In this document: one piece after another, positions 11,089 to 22,181 of the stretch
Layout of the letters: every line of letters starts with the position of its first letter
Position numbering within the stretch: position 1 is the first letter of the stretch
Source of the DNA: Triticum aestivum
Taxonomy: Eukaryota > Streptophyta > Magnoliopsida > Poales > Poaceae
Direction: 5' to 3'
Assembly (NCBI RefSeq): GCF_018294505.1
Contig: NC_057811.1
Coordinates: 23,336,025 to 23,400,024, forward strand
DNA length: 64,000 nucleotides
Program-made: the position numbers and the translations under genes
Notes under the pieces: model-generated
What the model was told of the DNA's origin: nothing
The model's database searches: none
The model's input: only the letters and a program-made list of their open reading frames with translations

Positions 11089-13644
11089 TGAAAGATCGTG
11101 GATGTCGCCTAGAGGGGGGGATGAATAGGCGCTTTAAAATAATTACGGTTTAGGCTTGAACAAATGCGGAATAAACCTAGCGGTTAATTTGACAAGCACA
11201 AACCCTACAACAACTAGGCTCACCTATGTGCAGCAACAACTTATGCTAAGCAAGATAAACAACTAAGTGATAGCAAGATATATGACAAGAAACAATATGG
11301 CTATCACAAAGTAAAGTGCATAAGTAAAGGGTTCGGGTAAGAGATAACCAAGGCACGCGGAGACGACGATGTATCCCGAAGTTCACACCCTTGCGGATGC
11401 TAATCTCCGTTTGGAGCGGTGTGGAGGCACAATGCTCCCCAAGAAGCCACTAGGGCCACCCTAATCTCCTCACGCCCTCGCACAATGCAAGATGCCGTGA
11501 TTCCACTAAGGGACCCTTGAGGGCGGTCACCGAACCCGTACAAATGGCAACCCTTGGGGGCGGTCACCGAACCCGTACACTTTGGCAACCCTTGGGGGCG
11601 GTCACCGGTACCCGTCAAATTGCTCGGGGCGATCTCCACAACCTAATTGGAGACCCCGACGCTTGCCCGGAGCTTTACACCACAATGATTGAGCTCCGAA
11701 CACCACCAACCGTCTAGGGCGCCCAAGCACCCAAGAGGAACAAGCTCAAGGGAACCAAGCACCCAAGAGTAATAAGCTTCTCAACTTGTAACTTCCACGT
11801 ATCACCGTGGAGAACTCAAACCGATGCACCAAATGCAATGGCAAGGGCACACGGAGTGCCCAAGTCCTTCTCTCTCAAATCCCACCGAAGCAACTAATGC
11901 TAGGGAGGAAAAAGAGAGGAAGAACAAGAAGGAGAACACCAAGAACTCCAAGATCTAGATCCAAGGGGTTCCCCTCACATAGAGGAGAAAGTGATTGGTG
12001 GAAATGTGGATCTAGATCTCCTCTCTCTTTTCCCTCAAAAACTAGCAAGAATCCATGGAGGGAAGAACAAGGGCTCAAAGGATAAGGTTCATTGGGGAAG
12101 AAGACCCCCTTTTATAGGAGGGGGAAAATCCAACCGTTATGTGCTCAGCCCACACACGAGCGGTCTACCGCTCCACGAGCGCTACTACCGCTCGGACGGA
12201 AGAAGCAGGGAAACGGATCAACAAAACATGAACCTTGGGGCGGTAGTACCGCTTATAAGCGGTACTACCGCTCACCCCAGCGGTACTACCGCTCGACCGG
12301 AGCGGTACTACCGCTTATAGGCGGAACTACCGTGCCTTACCGCCGCGCGACTACCGCTGAACCCGACACGAAAAGAGCAGACCCAAAATCGAGGCGGTAG
12401 TAGAGCGGTACTGGAGCGGTACTACCGCTTGACGCTACAATCGGTACTACCGCTGCCACCGCGGTACTACCGCTTGACGCTACAAGCGGTACTACCGCTG
12501 CCACCGCGGTACTACCGCAGGGAGAAAAACAGAACTGCCAAAACTTCTTCATATGAGCTCCGAATTGAGCAAACTCAAGCTTGTTGGTTATAGTAAGAAG
12601 AGGCAGGGGAGGTATGCCAACAAATAGAGGAGTGAAACCTCCAACCGAGAAGAACCGGCATAACCTCCAACATCGAAAACATCATAGAAGATGTGAGTGA
12701 ACTCCGTTTTCGATGAACTCGAGCTTGTCATCAAGATGACCATAAGCTCCAAAACTCACAAAGAGAAGAACCAAACAAGAACCAATAAAGATGATGCAAG
12801 GATGCAATGATTTGAGCTCCCTATGAACGATACGATCAAGCTACTCATCGAGAGCCCCCCTTGATAGTACGGCAATCAATCCTATAACCCAGTCTCCCAA
12901 CTACCATCATGAGACCGGTAAAATAGAAAACCTATCAAGAGCAAACCTTTGCCTTGCACATGGTCCACTTGAGCTAGATGATGACGATCTTGACTCCCTA
13001 AAGATGGACCACCTTTCTTGATTGCGTTGGCTCGATGAAGACTAGTTGATTGCTCCCCCATACTCCACTATGGGTGAGCCACCCTTCCGCACATCTTCAC
13101 AAGTCCATTGTCACCAAAATGGCTTCAAGCATTTGATCTCTTCGTGATGCTTTACTTGAACTTGCCCGCTTCACTTGAACTTGCACACCGCAACCTAACC
13201 CCACAAAGAACTCTCACAAAGACCATGGGTTAGTACACAAAGCGTAATTGACAATGCTTACCATACCATGGGATCGCTTGATCCCTCGGTACATCTTGTG
13301 CACTTTGTGTGTTGATCAACTTGATTCACTCTTGACTTAGTCTTGGTCAACCTTGACTCTTTCCAACTCTCTTCATTTGGATGCTGTCTTGAAGGTAAAC
13401 ATGAATGATCACACAATCTTCTTCTTCAAGACATGCTTGCAATAAGCTCAACTCTCACATGACCAATCTTTGGATAATTCCTTAATAACACCTTGGTCAC
13501 CACATAAACTCCTTGAAACCAACACATGGACTTCAAGAAATGCCTATGGACAAATCCTTCAAATATAACTCAAGGCAACCATTAGTCCATAGAGATTGTC
13601 ATCAATTACCAAAACCAAACATGGGGGCACCGCATGTTCTTTCA
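11089..13644 (-). mobile_element. Solo LTR (2556 bp) with TSD AAAGG
   Basis: Ends are TGAAAG (11089) and CTTTCA (13644), a perfect 6-bp inverted terminal repeat, flanked by the 5-bp duplication AAAGG (11084-11088 and 13645-13649). The uninterrupted target is visible in the other LTR near 4098. No internal coding domain is present and the TG...CA termini with 5-bp duplication identify an LTR; ectopic recombination between two LTRs is the usual origin. Orientation minus is chosen because the right end, read leftwards, resembles the usual start of such wheat LTRs, and the left end (CTAGGCGACATCC...CTTTCA on minus) resembles their end. Open frames inside are not convincing genes. Confidence 0.88.
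12228..12530. repeat. Palindromic GCGGTAGTACCGC repeats in the solo LTR
   Basis: About a dozen copies of AGCGGTACTACCGCT or close variants, many nearly perfect inverted repeats, occur in irregular tandem. Two longer units sharing CCGCTTGACGCTACAA and CTGCCACCGCGG are visible at about 12427-12515. Confidence 0.85.
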
Positions 13645-14813
13645 AAAGGGGGGCGCCGCCCCCCTTTCCTTGTCCTATTCGGACTAAGGGGGGAGGGGTG
13701 CGCGGCCCTGCCCTGGCCGCCTCTCCTCTCTTCCACTAAGGCCCACTATGGCCCATTAAGTCCCCGGGGGGTTCCGGTAACCTTCCGGTACTCCGGTAAA
13801 ATCCCGATTTCACCCGGAACACTTCCGATATCCAAACATAGGCTTCCAATATATCAATCTTCATGTCTCGACCATTTCGAGACTCCTCGTCATGTCCGTG
13901 ATCATATCCGGGACTCCGAACAACCTTCGGTACATCAAAACATATAAACTCATAATATAACCGTCATCGAAACTTTAAGCGTGCGGACCCTACGGGTTCG
14001 AGAACTATGTAGACATGACCGAGACACGTCTCCGGTCAATAAAAAATAGCGGAACCTGGATGCTCATATTGGCTCCCACGTATTCTATGAAGATCTTTAT
14101 CGGTCGGACCGCATAACAAGATACGTTGTTCCCTTTGTCATCGGTATGTTACTTGCCCGAGATTCGATCATCGGTATCTCAATACCTAGTTCAATCTCGT
14201 TACCTGCAAGTCTCTTTACTCGTTCCGTAATACATCATCCCGCAACAAACTCATTAGTTGCAATGCTTGCAAGGCTTAAGTGATGTGCATTACCGAGAGG
14301 GCCCAGAGATACCTCTCCGACAATCGGAGTGACAAATCCTAATCTCGAAATACGCCAACCCAAAAAGTACCTTCGGAGACACCTGTAGAGCACCTTTATA
14401 ATCACCCAGTTACGTTGTGACGTTTGGTAGCACACAAAGTGTTCCTCCGGTAAACGGGAGTTGCATAATCTCATAGTCATAGGAACATGTATAAGTCATG
14501 AAGAAAGCAATAGCAACATACTAAACGATCGAGTGCTAAGCTAACGGAATGGGTCAAGTCAATCACATCATTCTCCTAATGATGTGATCCCGTTAATCAA
14601 ATGACAACTCATGTCTATAGCTAGGAAACATAACCATCTTTGATCAACGAGCTACTCAAGTAGAGGCATACTAGTGACACTCTGTTTGTTTATGTATTCA
14701 CATATGTATTATGTTTCCGGTTAATACAATTCTAGCATGAATAATAAACATTTATCATGATATAAGGAAATAAATAATAACTTTATTATTGCCTCTAGGG
14801 CATATTTCCTTCA

Positions 14814-15412
14814 GGGGAGTCTATCATTTGAAGCACAAGAGCAAGGAGTTCATCATCAAGACACCATTTGTTACCTCTTGGAGAGTAGTGTCTCCTAGAT
14901 TGGCTAGGTGTCACTTGGGAGCCTCCGTCAAGGTTGTGGAGTTGAACCAAGGAGTTTGTAAGGGCAAGGAGATCGCCTACTTCGTGAAGATCTACCCGAG
15001 AGAGGCAAGTCCTTCGTGGGCGACGGCCATGGTGGGATAGACAAGGTTGCTTCTTCGTGGACCCCTCGTGGGTGGGGCCCTCCATGGACTCACGCAACCG
15101 TTACCCTTCGTGGGTTGAAGTCTGCATCAACGTGGATGTATGATAGCACCACCTATCGGAACCACGGATAAAACATCTCTGTGTCTCCAAATTGCGTTTG
15201 CACACTCCAATCCCATCCCTTTACATTCTTTCAACTTGCATGCTTTACTTTCCGCTGCTCATATACTCTTGTCATGCTTGCTTGATATGTATTGTGAATG
15301 TTTAAACTTGTGCCAAAACTCCACATCAACTTAAGGAAATTAAAAACTGCAACTTTTCTTCTTAAAGTCTATTCACCCCCCCCCCCACTAGACACTCTTC
15401 TCGATCCTTTCA
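14814..15412 (+). mobile_element. Right part of an LTR, probably Gypsy type
   Basis: The fragment begins at the edge of the Angela-like insertion and ends at 15412 with CTCGATCCTTTCA, an end resembling that of the solo LTR 11089-13644. It has a C-run at 15376-15387 in the context ATTCACCCCC...ACTAGACACTC, common in Triticeae LTR ends. The left part should lie beyond the left window edge. Short frames here are LTR noise. Confidence 0.6.
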
Positions 15413-16013
15413 GGTTGCGGGCGTCCACGCCGGCAGGAGACGGCGGCGAAGTGGGGCGACGACGAATTGGGGAGACGGCGGCGAAATGGGGCGAGGGATT
15501 TGGGGGAGAAGTGGGGGGGCGGAGGGAAACCGCTGGTTAAGTGAAACATAACGGTAGCGCGTTTCTAAAAATGCGCTATAGCTAAGTTAGCCACAACGCA
15601 TTTTCAGAAACGCGCTACTGCTATGCCTTTCTCCTTTTTTCCCTTTTTTCATTTATTTTTCTTTACATTTTATTTTTCTCCTTTCTCCTTTTCTATTGCT
15701 TTCATTTGCATTTACTTCTCTACTTGTTTTTCATTTTATTTTATTTTTGTTAGCAGTAGCGCCTTACACAGAAACGCACTGCTACAACAATACTAGCGGC
15801 AGCGCTGTTTCTAAAAGAGCGCTACTACTATGTGTAGCCTATCAGCTTAGTGGTGGGAATTTTAGTAGTCGCGCTTTTACAACGGGACGCGCTACTGCTA
15901 TATATGTATCTGCAGCGCGGTTATTCCGCACGCGCTACTGCTGTGTAGCAGTAGCGCGCTTTTTTAACAAGCGCTACTGCTAAAGTTCTGTGTATAAGGT
16001 TTTCCCTAGTAGT
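15413..16013 (+). mobile_element. Right end of a second CACTA transposon
   Basis: The terminus read leftwards from 16013 is ACTACTAGGGAAAACC, a CACTA-type end lacking the first C. Inward are many inverted copies of the subterminal motif AGCAGTAGCGCG / CGCGCTACTGCT (15555-15985). Immediately to the right a Copia integrase frame resumes (16014 onward), so this CACTA interrupted it. The left part is displaced by the nested insertions. Confidence 0.75.
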
Positions 16014-17063
16014 TTTTTGTGCAGAACACGACATTATTCATGAGAGGACGCCTCCCTATTCACCCCAGTCAAACGGGGTTGCCGAGCGGAAAAACCGTAC
16101 TCTAACTGTTTTGGTTAACGCCATGTTAGATACATCGGGTTTATCCAAGGCATAGTGGGGGGAGGCTATATTGACGGCTTGTTGTGTCCTGGATAAAGTC
16201 CCAACAAAGGATAATGAGATCACTCCCTATGAGAAAATGGGCGAAGAGAAGGACAACACTCTCATACTTGCGTACTTGGGGCTGTTTGGGGAAAGTCAAT
16301 GTGCCGATCCCCGAAAAGCATAAGCTTGGACCCAAGACGGTGGACTGGGTTAATTTGGGCTACGCTAAGAACATCGTTGGCTATAGATTTCTAGTAGTGA
16401 AATCTGAGGTACCTGACCAGAAGGTCGGTACAATTATGGAGTCTAAGGATGCTACATTCTTTGAGGATATTTTTCCTATGAGAGATATGCAAAGCACTTC
16501 TAGACAGGAATCTGAGGAGACTCCTGAGCCTGCCATTCCTATGGAATATTATGAACGAACACATGATGAAAATCCCGAGGAGGATGACGAGGAAACCCTT
16601 GGTAGGGGCAAGAGACAAAGGACTGCAAAGACCTTTGGTGATGATTTCTTCGTGTACCTCGTGGATGACACTCCCACTTCTATTTCAGAAGCGTATGCCT
16701 CTCCAGAAGCTGACTACCAGAAGGATGCGGTCCGTAGCGAGATGGATTCCATCATGGCTAACGGGACATGGGAGATCACTGAGCGTCCCTATGGTTGCAA
16801 ACCATTGGGATGTAAGTGGGTGTTCAAAAAGAAGTTTAGGCCCGATGGTACGATTGAAAAGTACAAGGTTAGGCTTGTGGCCAAGGGCTATGACCAGAAA
16901 GAAGAGGAAGATTTCTTCGATACTTATTCACCTGTGGCCAGACTTACCACCATTCGAGTATTACTCTCGTTGGCGGCCTCGCATGGTCTTCTCGTCCATC
17001 AAATGGATGTTAAGACAGCTTTTCTGAATGGAGAGCTGAACGAGGAAATCTACATGCAACAGC

Positions 17064-18801
17064 TGAAGGAAATATGCCCTAGAGGAAATAACAAAGTTGT
17101 TATTTATATTTCCTTATATCATGATAAATGTTTATTATTCATGCTAGAATTGTATTAATCGAAAACTTAGTACATGTGTGAATACATAGACAAACAAAGT
17201 GTCACTAGTATGCCTCTACTTGACTAGCTCGTTGAATCAAAGATGGTTAAGTTCCCTAGCCATAGACATGAGTTGTCATTTGATTAACGGGATCACATCA
17301 TTAGAGAATGATGTGATTGACTTGACCCATTCTGTTAGATTAGCACTTGATCGTTTAGTTTGTTGCTATTGCTTTCTTCATGACTTATACATTTTCCTAT
17401 GACTATGAGATTATGCAACTCCCGAATACCGGAGGAACACTTAGTGTGCTATCAAACGTCACAACGTAACTGGGTGACTATAAAGATGCTCTACAGGTGT
17501 CTCCGATGGTGTTTGTTGGGTTGGCATAGATCGAGATTAGGATTTGTCACTCCGTGTTTCGGAGAGGTATCTTTGGGCCCTCTCGGTAATGCACATCACT
17601 ATAAGTCTTATAAGAAATGTGACTAATGAGTTAGTTGTGGGATGACGCATTATGGAACGAGTAAAGAGACTTGCCAGTAACGAGATTGAACTAGGTATTG
17701 AGATACCGACGATCGAATCTCGGGTAAGTAACATACCGATGACAAAGGGAACAATGTATGTTGTTATGTGGTTTGACCGATAAAGATCTTCGTAGAATAT
17801 GTAGTAACCAATATAAGCATCCAGGTTCCGCTATTGGTTATTGACCGGAGATGATTCTCGGTCATGTCTACATAGTTCTCGAACCCGTAGGGTCCGCACG
17901 CTTAAAGTTCGCTGACGATCGGTATTATGAGTTTATGTGTTTTGATGTACCGAAGGTTGTTCGGAGTCCCGGATGTGATCACGGACATGACAAGGAGTCT
18001 CGAAATGGTCGAGACATAAAGATTGATATATTGGACAACTATGTTTGGACTTCGGAATGGTTCCGGGTGAGTTCGGGCAATTACCGGAGTATCGGGGGGT
18101 TACCGGAACCCCCCGGGGAGTCTAATGGGCCATATGGGCCTTAGTGGAGAGAGAGGGGCGGCCAGGGCAGGCCGCGCGCCCCCTCCCCCTTGGGTCCGAA
18201 TTGGACTAGGGAAGGGGGGCGGCGCCCCCCTTTCCTTCTCCCTCTCTCCTCCTACCTTCCTCTCCTACTCCAACTAGGGAAAGGGGGGAATCCTCCTCCC
18301 GGTGGGAGTAGGACTCCCCTTGGGGCGCGCCATGAGAGGATCGGCCCTCCCCCTCCTCCACTCCTTTATATATGGGGGAGGGGGCACCCCATAGACACAC
18401 AAGTTGACAGTTGTCTTAGCCGTGTGCGGTGCCCCCCTCCACAGATTCCACCTCGGTCATATCCTTGTAGTGGTTAGGCGAAACCCTGCGTCGGTAACTT
18501 CATCATCACCGTCATCACGCCGTCGTGCTGACGAAGCTCTCCCACGACACTCAGCTGGATCGAGAGTTCGTGGGACGTCACCGAGCCGAACGTGTGCAGA
18601 TCGCGGAGGTGCCGTACTTTCGGTACTAGGATCGGTCGGATCGTGAAGACGTGCGACTACATCAACCGCGTTGTCATAATGCTTCCGCTTTCGGTCTACG
18701 AGGGTACGTAGACAACACTCTCCCCTCTCGTTGCTATGCATCACCTAGATGGATCTTGCATGTGCGTAGGAATTTTTTTGAAATTACTGCATTCCCCAAC
18801 A
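17064..18801 (+). mobile_element. Angela-type solo LTR (1738 bp) inside the Copia pol
   Basis: Starts TGAAGGAAATATGCCC at 17064 and ends CCCCAACA at 18801, flanked by ACAGC (17059-17063) and TCAGC (18802-18806), a 5-bp duplication with one mismatch. The removed target reads MQQ-PDGF in the polymerase frame. It is the same family as the LTRs of the element at 3660-14813 but in the opposite orientation and more diverged. No internal sequence remains. Confidence 0.93.
18364..18374 (+). promoter_or_regulatory. TATA-like box in the solo LTR
   Basis: CTTTATATATGGG at the conserved LTR promoter position shared with the intact LTRs of the family. Confidence 0.45.
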
Positions 18802-19956
18802 TCAGCCAGATGGCTTTGTGATAGATGGTCAGGAAAGAAAGGTGTGTAGGTTGCTGAAATCTTTATATGGCGTGAAACAAGCACCTAAGCAATGACATGA
18901 TAAGTTTAATACAACTTTGACATCTGTTGACTTTGTTGTTAATGAAGCTGACAGATGTGTATACTATGGCCATGGTGGGGGCGAAGGAGTTATACTGTGC
19001 TTGTATGTTGATGACATACTGATATTCAGAACCAACCTCAAAGTCATTGAGGAGGTTAAGTCGTTTCTATCTCTGAACTTTGAGATGAAAGACCTTGGTG
19101 TGGCTGATGTTATCTTGAACATCAAGCTACTGAGAGATAATGAGGGTGGGATTACACTTCTGCAATCCCATTATGTTGAGAAGGCGTTGAGCCGTTTTGG
19201 ATACTCGGACTGCAAACCATCTCAAACACCATATGATCCTAGCGTGTTGATTCGAAAGTTTGAAGGCACGGCTAAAGATCAACTGAGATACTCTCAAATT
19301 ATTGGTTCACTGATGTACCTAGCGAGCGCAATGAGGCCTGATATCGCATTTGCTGTGAGAAAACTGAGCCGGTTTGTTTCCAAACCGGGTGATGTACATT
19401 GGCATGCTATTGAGAGAGTTATGTGCTATCTGAAAGGTACTATGAACTATGGACTTCACTATACCGGATACCCGTCGGTACTTGCAGGGTATAGTGATGC
19501 GAATTGGATCTCTGATGCTGACGAGATGAAGGCCACAACAGGGTATATGTTCACTCTTGGAGGTGGCGCTGTTTCCTGGAAGTCTTGCAAGCAAACGATC
19601 TTAACGAGATCGACAATGGAAGCTGAATTAATAGCATTAGACACGTCTGGTGTCGAAGCAGGATGGCTTCGAGATCTTTTGATGGACTTGCCATTGGTTG
19701 ATAAACCGGTTCCGGCTATCTTTATGAACTGTGACAATCAGACTGTCATCACCAAGGTGAAGAGTTCAAAGGACTACATGAAGTCCAACAAACACATAAG
19801 AATGAGATTAAAAGCTGTAAGAAAATTAAGAAACTCCGAAGTGATAGCGTTGGAATATGTCCAAACGGCTAAGAATCTGCAGATCCCTTTACAAAAGGGC
19901 TAGCACGTGTTGTGATAGATAATGCATCGAGGGAGATGGGTATGAGACCCACATGA

Positions 19957-20479
19957 GTTGCCATGGTGGTAACCCAACCTATGTGATCGGAGATCCCGTG
20001 AAGTAGGACCTGGGAAAACGAGCCAGTAGTGAACTGAGGAGAGTAACTATACTAACCCACTCCATTGGAGATGCGATACTCTCGATACTGTATGGTAGGA
20101 TGACTACTGTCTTAATGTGTTCCAAAGCTTATGTAAGCAAGATGCTATCCTACAGAGCGATCTTTGGAGGAACACACCTATATGAGCCCGACTGCTGGTC
20201 ACAGTCTATGAGATTGGGATGATCTCTAGTAAGCTCATGAATAGGCCAGGAGTGTGACTTCTATGCTCCACCCGAGGGGTCAGCCTTCGGCAGCCTAGTA
20301 CTAGTAAGATATGTGGTGAAGCTTCTTTACGCGAAACTGACAATTCAAGGCATAGTCCATTGTTCAGTTGTGAAGAAGTGTAGCTACTTGCTCTAGGTGA
20401 AGCTCAACCTTAACAGGTCTTCACTGAAACACTGGTATATCGAAACAACAATAACAAAGGACACAATGGGCCCACGAGA
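19957..20479 (+). other. 3' untranslated stretch of the outer Copia element
   Basis: Between the end of pol and the polypurine tract. I see no coding or structured feature beyond this. Confidence 0.6.
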
Positions 20480-20492
20480 TCTGGTGGGGGAT
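20480..20492 (+). other. Polypurine tract of the outer Copia element
   Basis: TCTGGTGGGGGAT lies immediately before the LTR start TGCTGA at 20493. Confidence 0.7.
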
Positions 20493-21437
20493 TGCTGAAA
20501 TTTGAGATGGGCTTTAGGCCCTAGCAATTTCTGAAATTTTTCTAAGGGCCCATGTGGGTTTATTGGCACTAGGTGCAGTGGAAAGTTTAGTCCCACCCCG
20601 CTAGTGGAGAAGGAGTTGGACCTCTTTATAAGGGATTGTCTTCTACATGTTATTGGAGCTTGAGAAGAGAAGAGGCCCTCGCGCAATCCTCCTCCGCTGC
20701 CCGCCTTGCCACGCCACGCCACGCCTCGTCACGATGGGCTGCGGGTTGCGGGAATGAGCTGAGCCGAGCTCACACCTACGCACTTATTTTTGCCAGTCAC
20801 TAACGGAGAGTTTCTGACAACTGGGCCATGACATGCCCACGTCTGTCCACGCGGCTGCGCCTATATAAGTGTGCGGTGTCTCCTAACCCTAGCCGCCACG
20901 AACAGATCACATCTGCTCACACGCACTGCCCACCGTCGTTCCTTTGCTGCTGCTGCCGCCGGTGACTCCATCCCGTCCGCCGCGTACATGGTCGACGGGA
21001 GAGCAGGTCTCCGAAACCCCGTCCCTCCGGTTCCTGTACGGGAGAGGGGCGAATAGGTTTTTGGGAAGCGACTATGCGACTGCTCGCTGTTCGTCTACTT
21101 TCTCTACGTCTGCGTCGCCCTCATCATCACCATGTCCACCGACACCGAACGTGCCGCCGCCGAGAAGCTCGAGGCCGACAAGAAGGCCGCCGAGGAGACC
21201 GCTGCTGCCGCCACCGCCGCGGCGGCTTCTGCATGGCCTACTGGAGGGTATAACGCGTATATCCCTCTCCTGATTATTTCCGTATTAGCAGTACTAGCAT
21301 TATGTGTAGATCTGTCTACTGTTTGTGTAGTGCGTGCTCGTTTGGATCAGTATCAGTATGTTGCTAATTCTGTCAATGCCATGCTACTCATCTATTTATG
21401 GATTAAATTAGTCGAAAAATTGCCTATTTACTCAGCA
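20493..21437 (+). repeat. 3' LTR (945 bp) of the outer Copia element
   Basis: Begins TGCTGA and ends TCAGCA, a perfect 6-bp inverted repeat. Two TATA-like boxes occur, CTTTATAAGGG near 20624 and CTATATAAG at 20861. A frame starting at 21132 inside the LTR encodes an Ala/Glu/Lys-rich start and a hydrophobic stretch; I treat it as LTR sequence that happens to be open. Confidence 0.85.
20861..20868 (+). promoter_or_regulatory. TATA-like box in the outer Copia LTR
   Basis: CTATATAAGTGTGCGG fits a TATA box; a second candidate is at 20624-20634. Which one is used cannot be decided from sequence. Confidence 0.4.
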
Positions 21438-21453
21438 GTCCGGACTGTCACAG

Positions 21454-21585
21454 AAGGAGGACAACGACGGTGAGGACAACTTCGGTGACGGGCAGATCCG
21501 GCTCGATCCTTACTACATCTTCGACCGGTACTTCCGTGACAAGGACGACAAGGGCGCTGGGAAGGGCAAGGGTAGTAGTGGATGA
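21454..21585 (+). pseudogene. Orphan terminal exon of an unknown gene
   Basis: Directly after the Copia LTR is CGGACTGTCACAG, a good splice acceptor, followed by 43 codons ending in TGA. The peptide is highly charged, reads GDGQIRLDPYYIFDRYFRDK and ends in a Lys/Gly-rich tail (KDDKGAGKGKGSSG). Codon use is GC-rich, like a grass gene end. The rest of the gene would lie to the left of the whole nest, outside the window. This suggests the Copia element landed in the last intron. I do not recognise the protein. It could still be expressed if the intron, now over 21 kb, is spliced. Confidence 0.4.
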
Positions 21586-21618
21586 TCTTCTCCACCATAG
21601 CCAAACATGCCAAATTTT

Positions 21619-21884
21619 GGGGCTGTTTGGTTCTAGGCCTAACCATGCCACACTTTGCCATACAATGTTGCCACACTTGCCTAAGGTTAGTTCTTCAAAA
21701 TGAGAGCCACAAGTTGGCAAGCCTAAGGGCATCTTGCCATACTTTTTGAGTGTATGTGATGTGGGACCATGGTGTGGCTTGCCTAAGGTGTGGCTTGAAC
21801 TAAACACCCACCCAAGTTGGTCAAACTTGCCTAACCTTAGGTGTGGCAACCTTAGGCAAAGTTAGTCTCAAACCAAACAACCCC
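21619..21884. mobile_element. MITE, 266 bp, ends GGGGCTGTTTGGTT
   Basis: Terminal inverted repeats GGGGCTGTTTGGTT and AACCAAACAACCCC delimit a non-coding element rich in TTGCCTAAGG words. A diverged copy lies at about 55982-56221, confirming it is a mobile repeat. I see no clear target duplication, so the superfamily (hAT or Mutator-like) is undecided. Confidence 0.8.
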
Positions 21885-22181
21885 TACATCACTAACATGC
21901 CATCGGACTACCCTTTAGTAGCCGGACGATGTGTGTAATTGCATCGACGTAGTTGCATGAGTTTGTATGGATTTGAAGTATGGTAATTGAGGTGTCCGGT
22001 TGTGAGAAGACAAATTCAAGGTTTGACCGGTCAGTGTAAGTGGACACGTCCGCGGGCGTTTGTGGGGTCGGATTTGCCAAGTCCGGCGATAGATGCTCGT
22101 CTTGTTTGTTTCTCGTGGTGTACTTTGAATTTTTAGCTAAAGCTTAATAACAAGATGGATATATATTCGGAAATTGGCAAT

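Larger units (their letters stand above)
3660..14813 (-). mobile_element. Angela/WIS/BARE-type Copia retrotransposon, full internal region, minus strand
   Basis: The order on the minus strand is 5' LTR (14813 to 10513), primer-binding site (10511-10496), leader, gag-pol (9281-5295), polypurine tract and 3' LTR (5261-3660). LTRs start TGAAGGAAATATGCCC and end CCCCAACA. The 3' LTR lost about its last 136 bp from this window through the CACTA insertion at 3659/3660. The 5' LTR is split by a 2.56-kb solo LTR. The element inserted into an older LTR whose right remainder starts at 14814. Both LTRs are highly similar where alignable, but the polyprotein has two in-frame stops, so this copy is not autonomous. 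Confidence 0.93.
10513..14813 (-). repeat. 5' LTR of the Angela-like element, split by a solo LTR
   Basis: The LTR occupies 10513-11088 and 13650-14813 (target copy at 11084-11088 and 13645-13649), about 1.74 kb without the insert. Terminal bases are TG at 14813-14812 and CA at 10514-10513 on the minus strand. It aligns with 3660-5261 throughout the shared part. Confidence 0.92.
16016..19956 (+). pseudogene. Decayed Copia pol (integrase end, RT, RNase H)
   Basis: The frame starts mid-integrase (TPPYSPQSNGVAERKN, including the catalytic E) and continues through reverse transcriptase (QMDVKTAFLNGEL, then LYVDDILIF after the inserted LTR) and RNase H (YSDANWISD, MEAELIALD). Lesions seen: a stop near 16147 (SKA then W), an extra A near 16233 shifting frame, a 1.74-kb LTR insertion after MQQ at 17063, a stop in APKQ-HDKF near 18893, and a one-base loss near 19878 before the tail DPFTKG, after which the frame ends at TGA 19954-19956. 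It is non-functional. Reverse transcriptase was interrupted within the conserved stretch between TAFLNG and PDGF. Confidence 0.9.
16014..21437 (+). mobile_element. Outer Copia retrotransposon, right-hand part
   Basis: Contains the integrase C-terminal half, reverse transcriptase and RNase H, a 3' untranslated stretch, polypurine tract and complete 3' LTR (20493-21437). The 5' LTR, gag, protease and N-terminal integrase are beyond the nested insertions and outside the window. The polymerase is split by a solo LTR at 17064-18801. Different LTR sequence and polymerase from the Angela-like element show it is a separate, older family. Confidence 0.9.

Noticed and set aside
12228..12530. CRISPR-like array of palindromic repeats
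   Set aside because: Spacing is irregular, spacers are not unique and it sits in a plant LTR; nuclear plant DNA has no CRISPR systems.
11400..12552. Several overlapping frames on both strands
   Set aside because: All lie inside the solo LTR and reflect repeats; they differ in every frame and have no known domain.
15298..15983. Frames in the CACTA right end
   Set aside because: Made of CACTA subterminal repeats and low-complexity sequence; no domain.
16551..17027. 158-residue frame overlapping Copia pol
   Set aside because: Shadow of the pol frame, which carries the RT motifs.
21132..21473. Frame with Ala/Glu-rich start and hydrophobic segment
   Set aside because: Almost entirely inside the Copia LTR and crosses its boundary at 21437; more likely LTR sequence than a host membrane protein.
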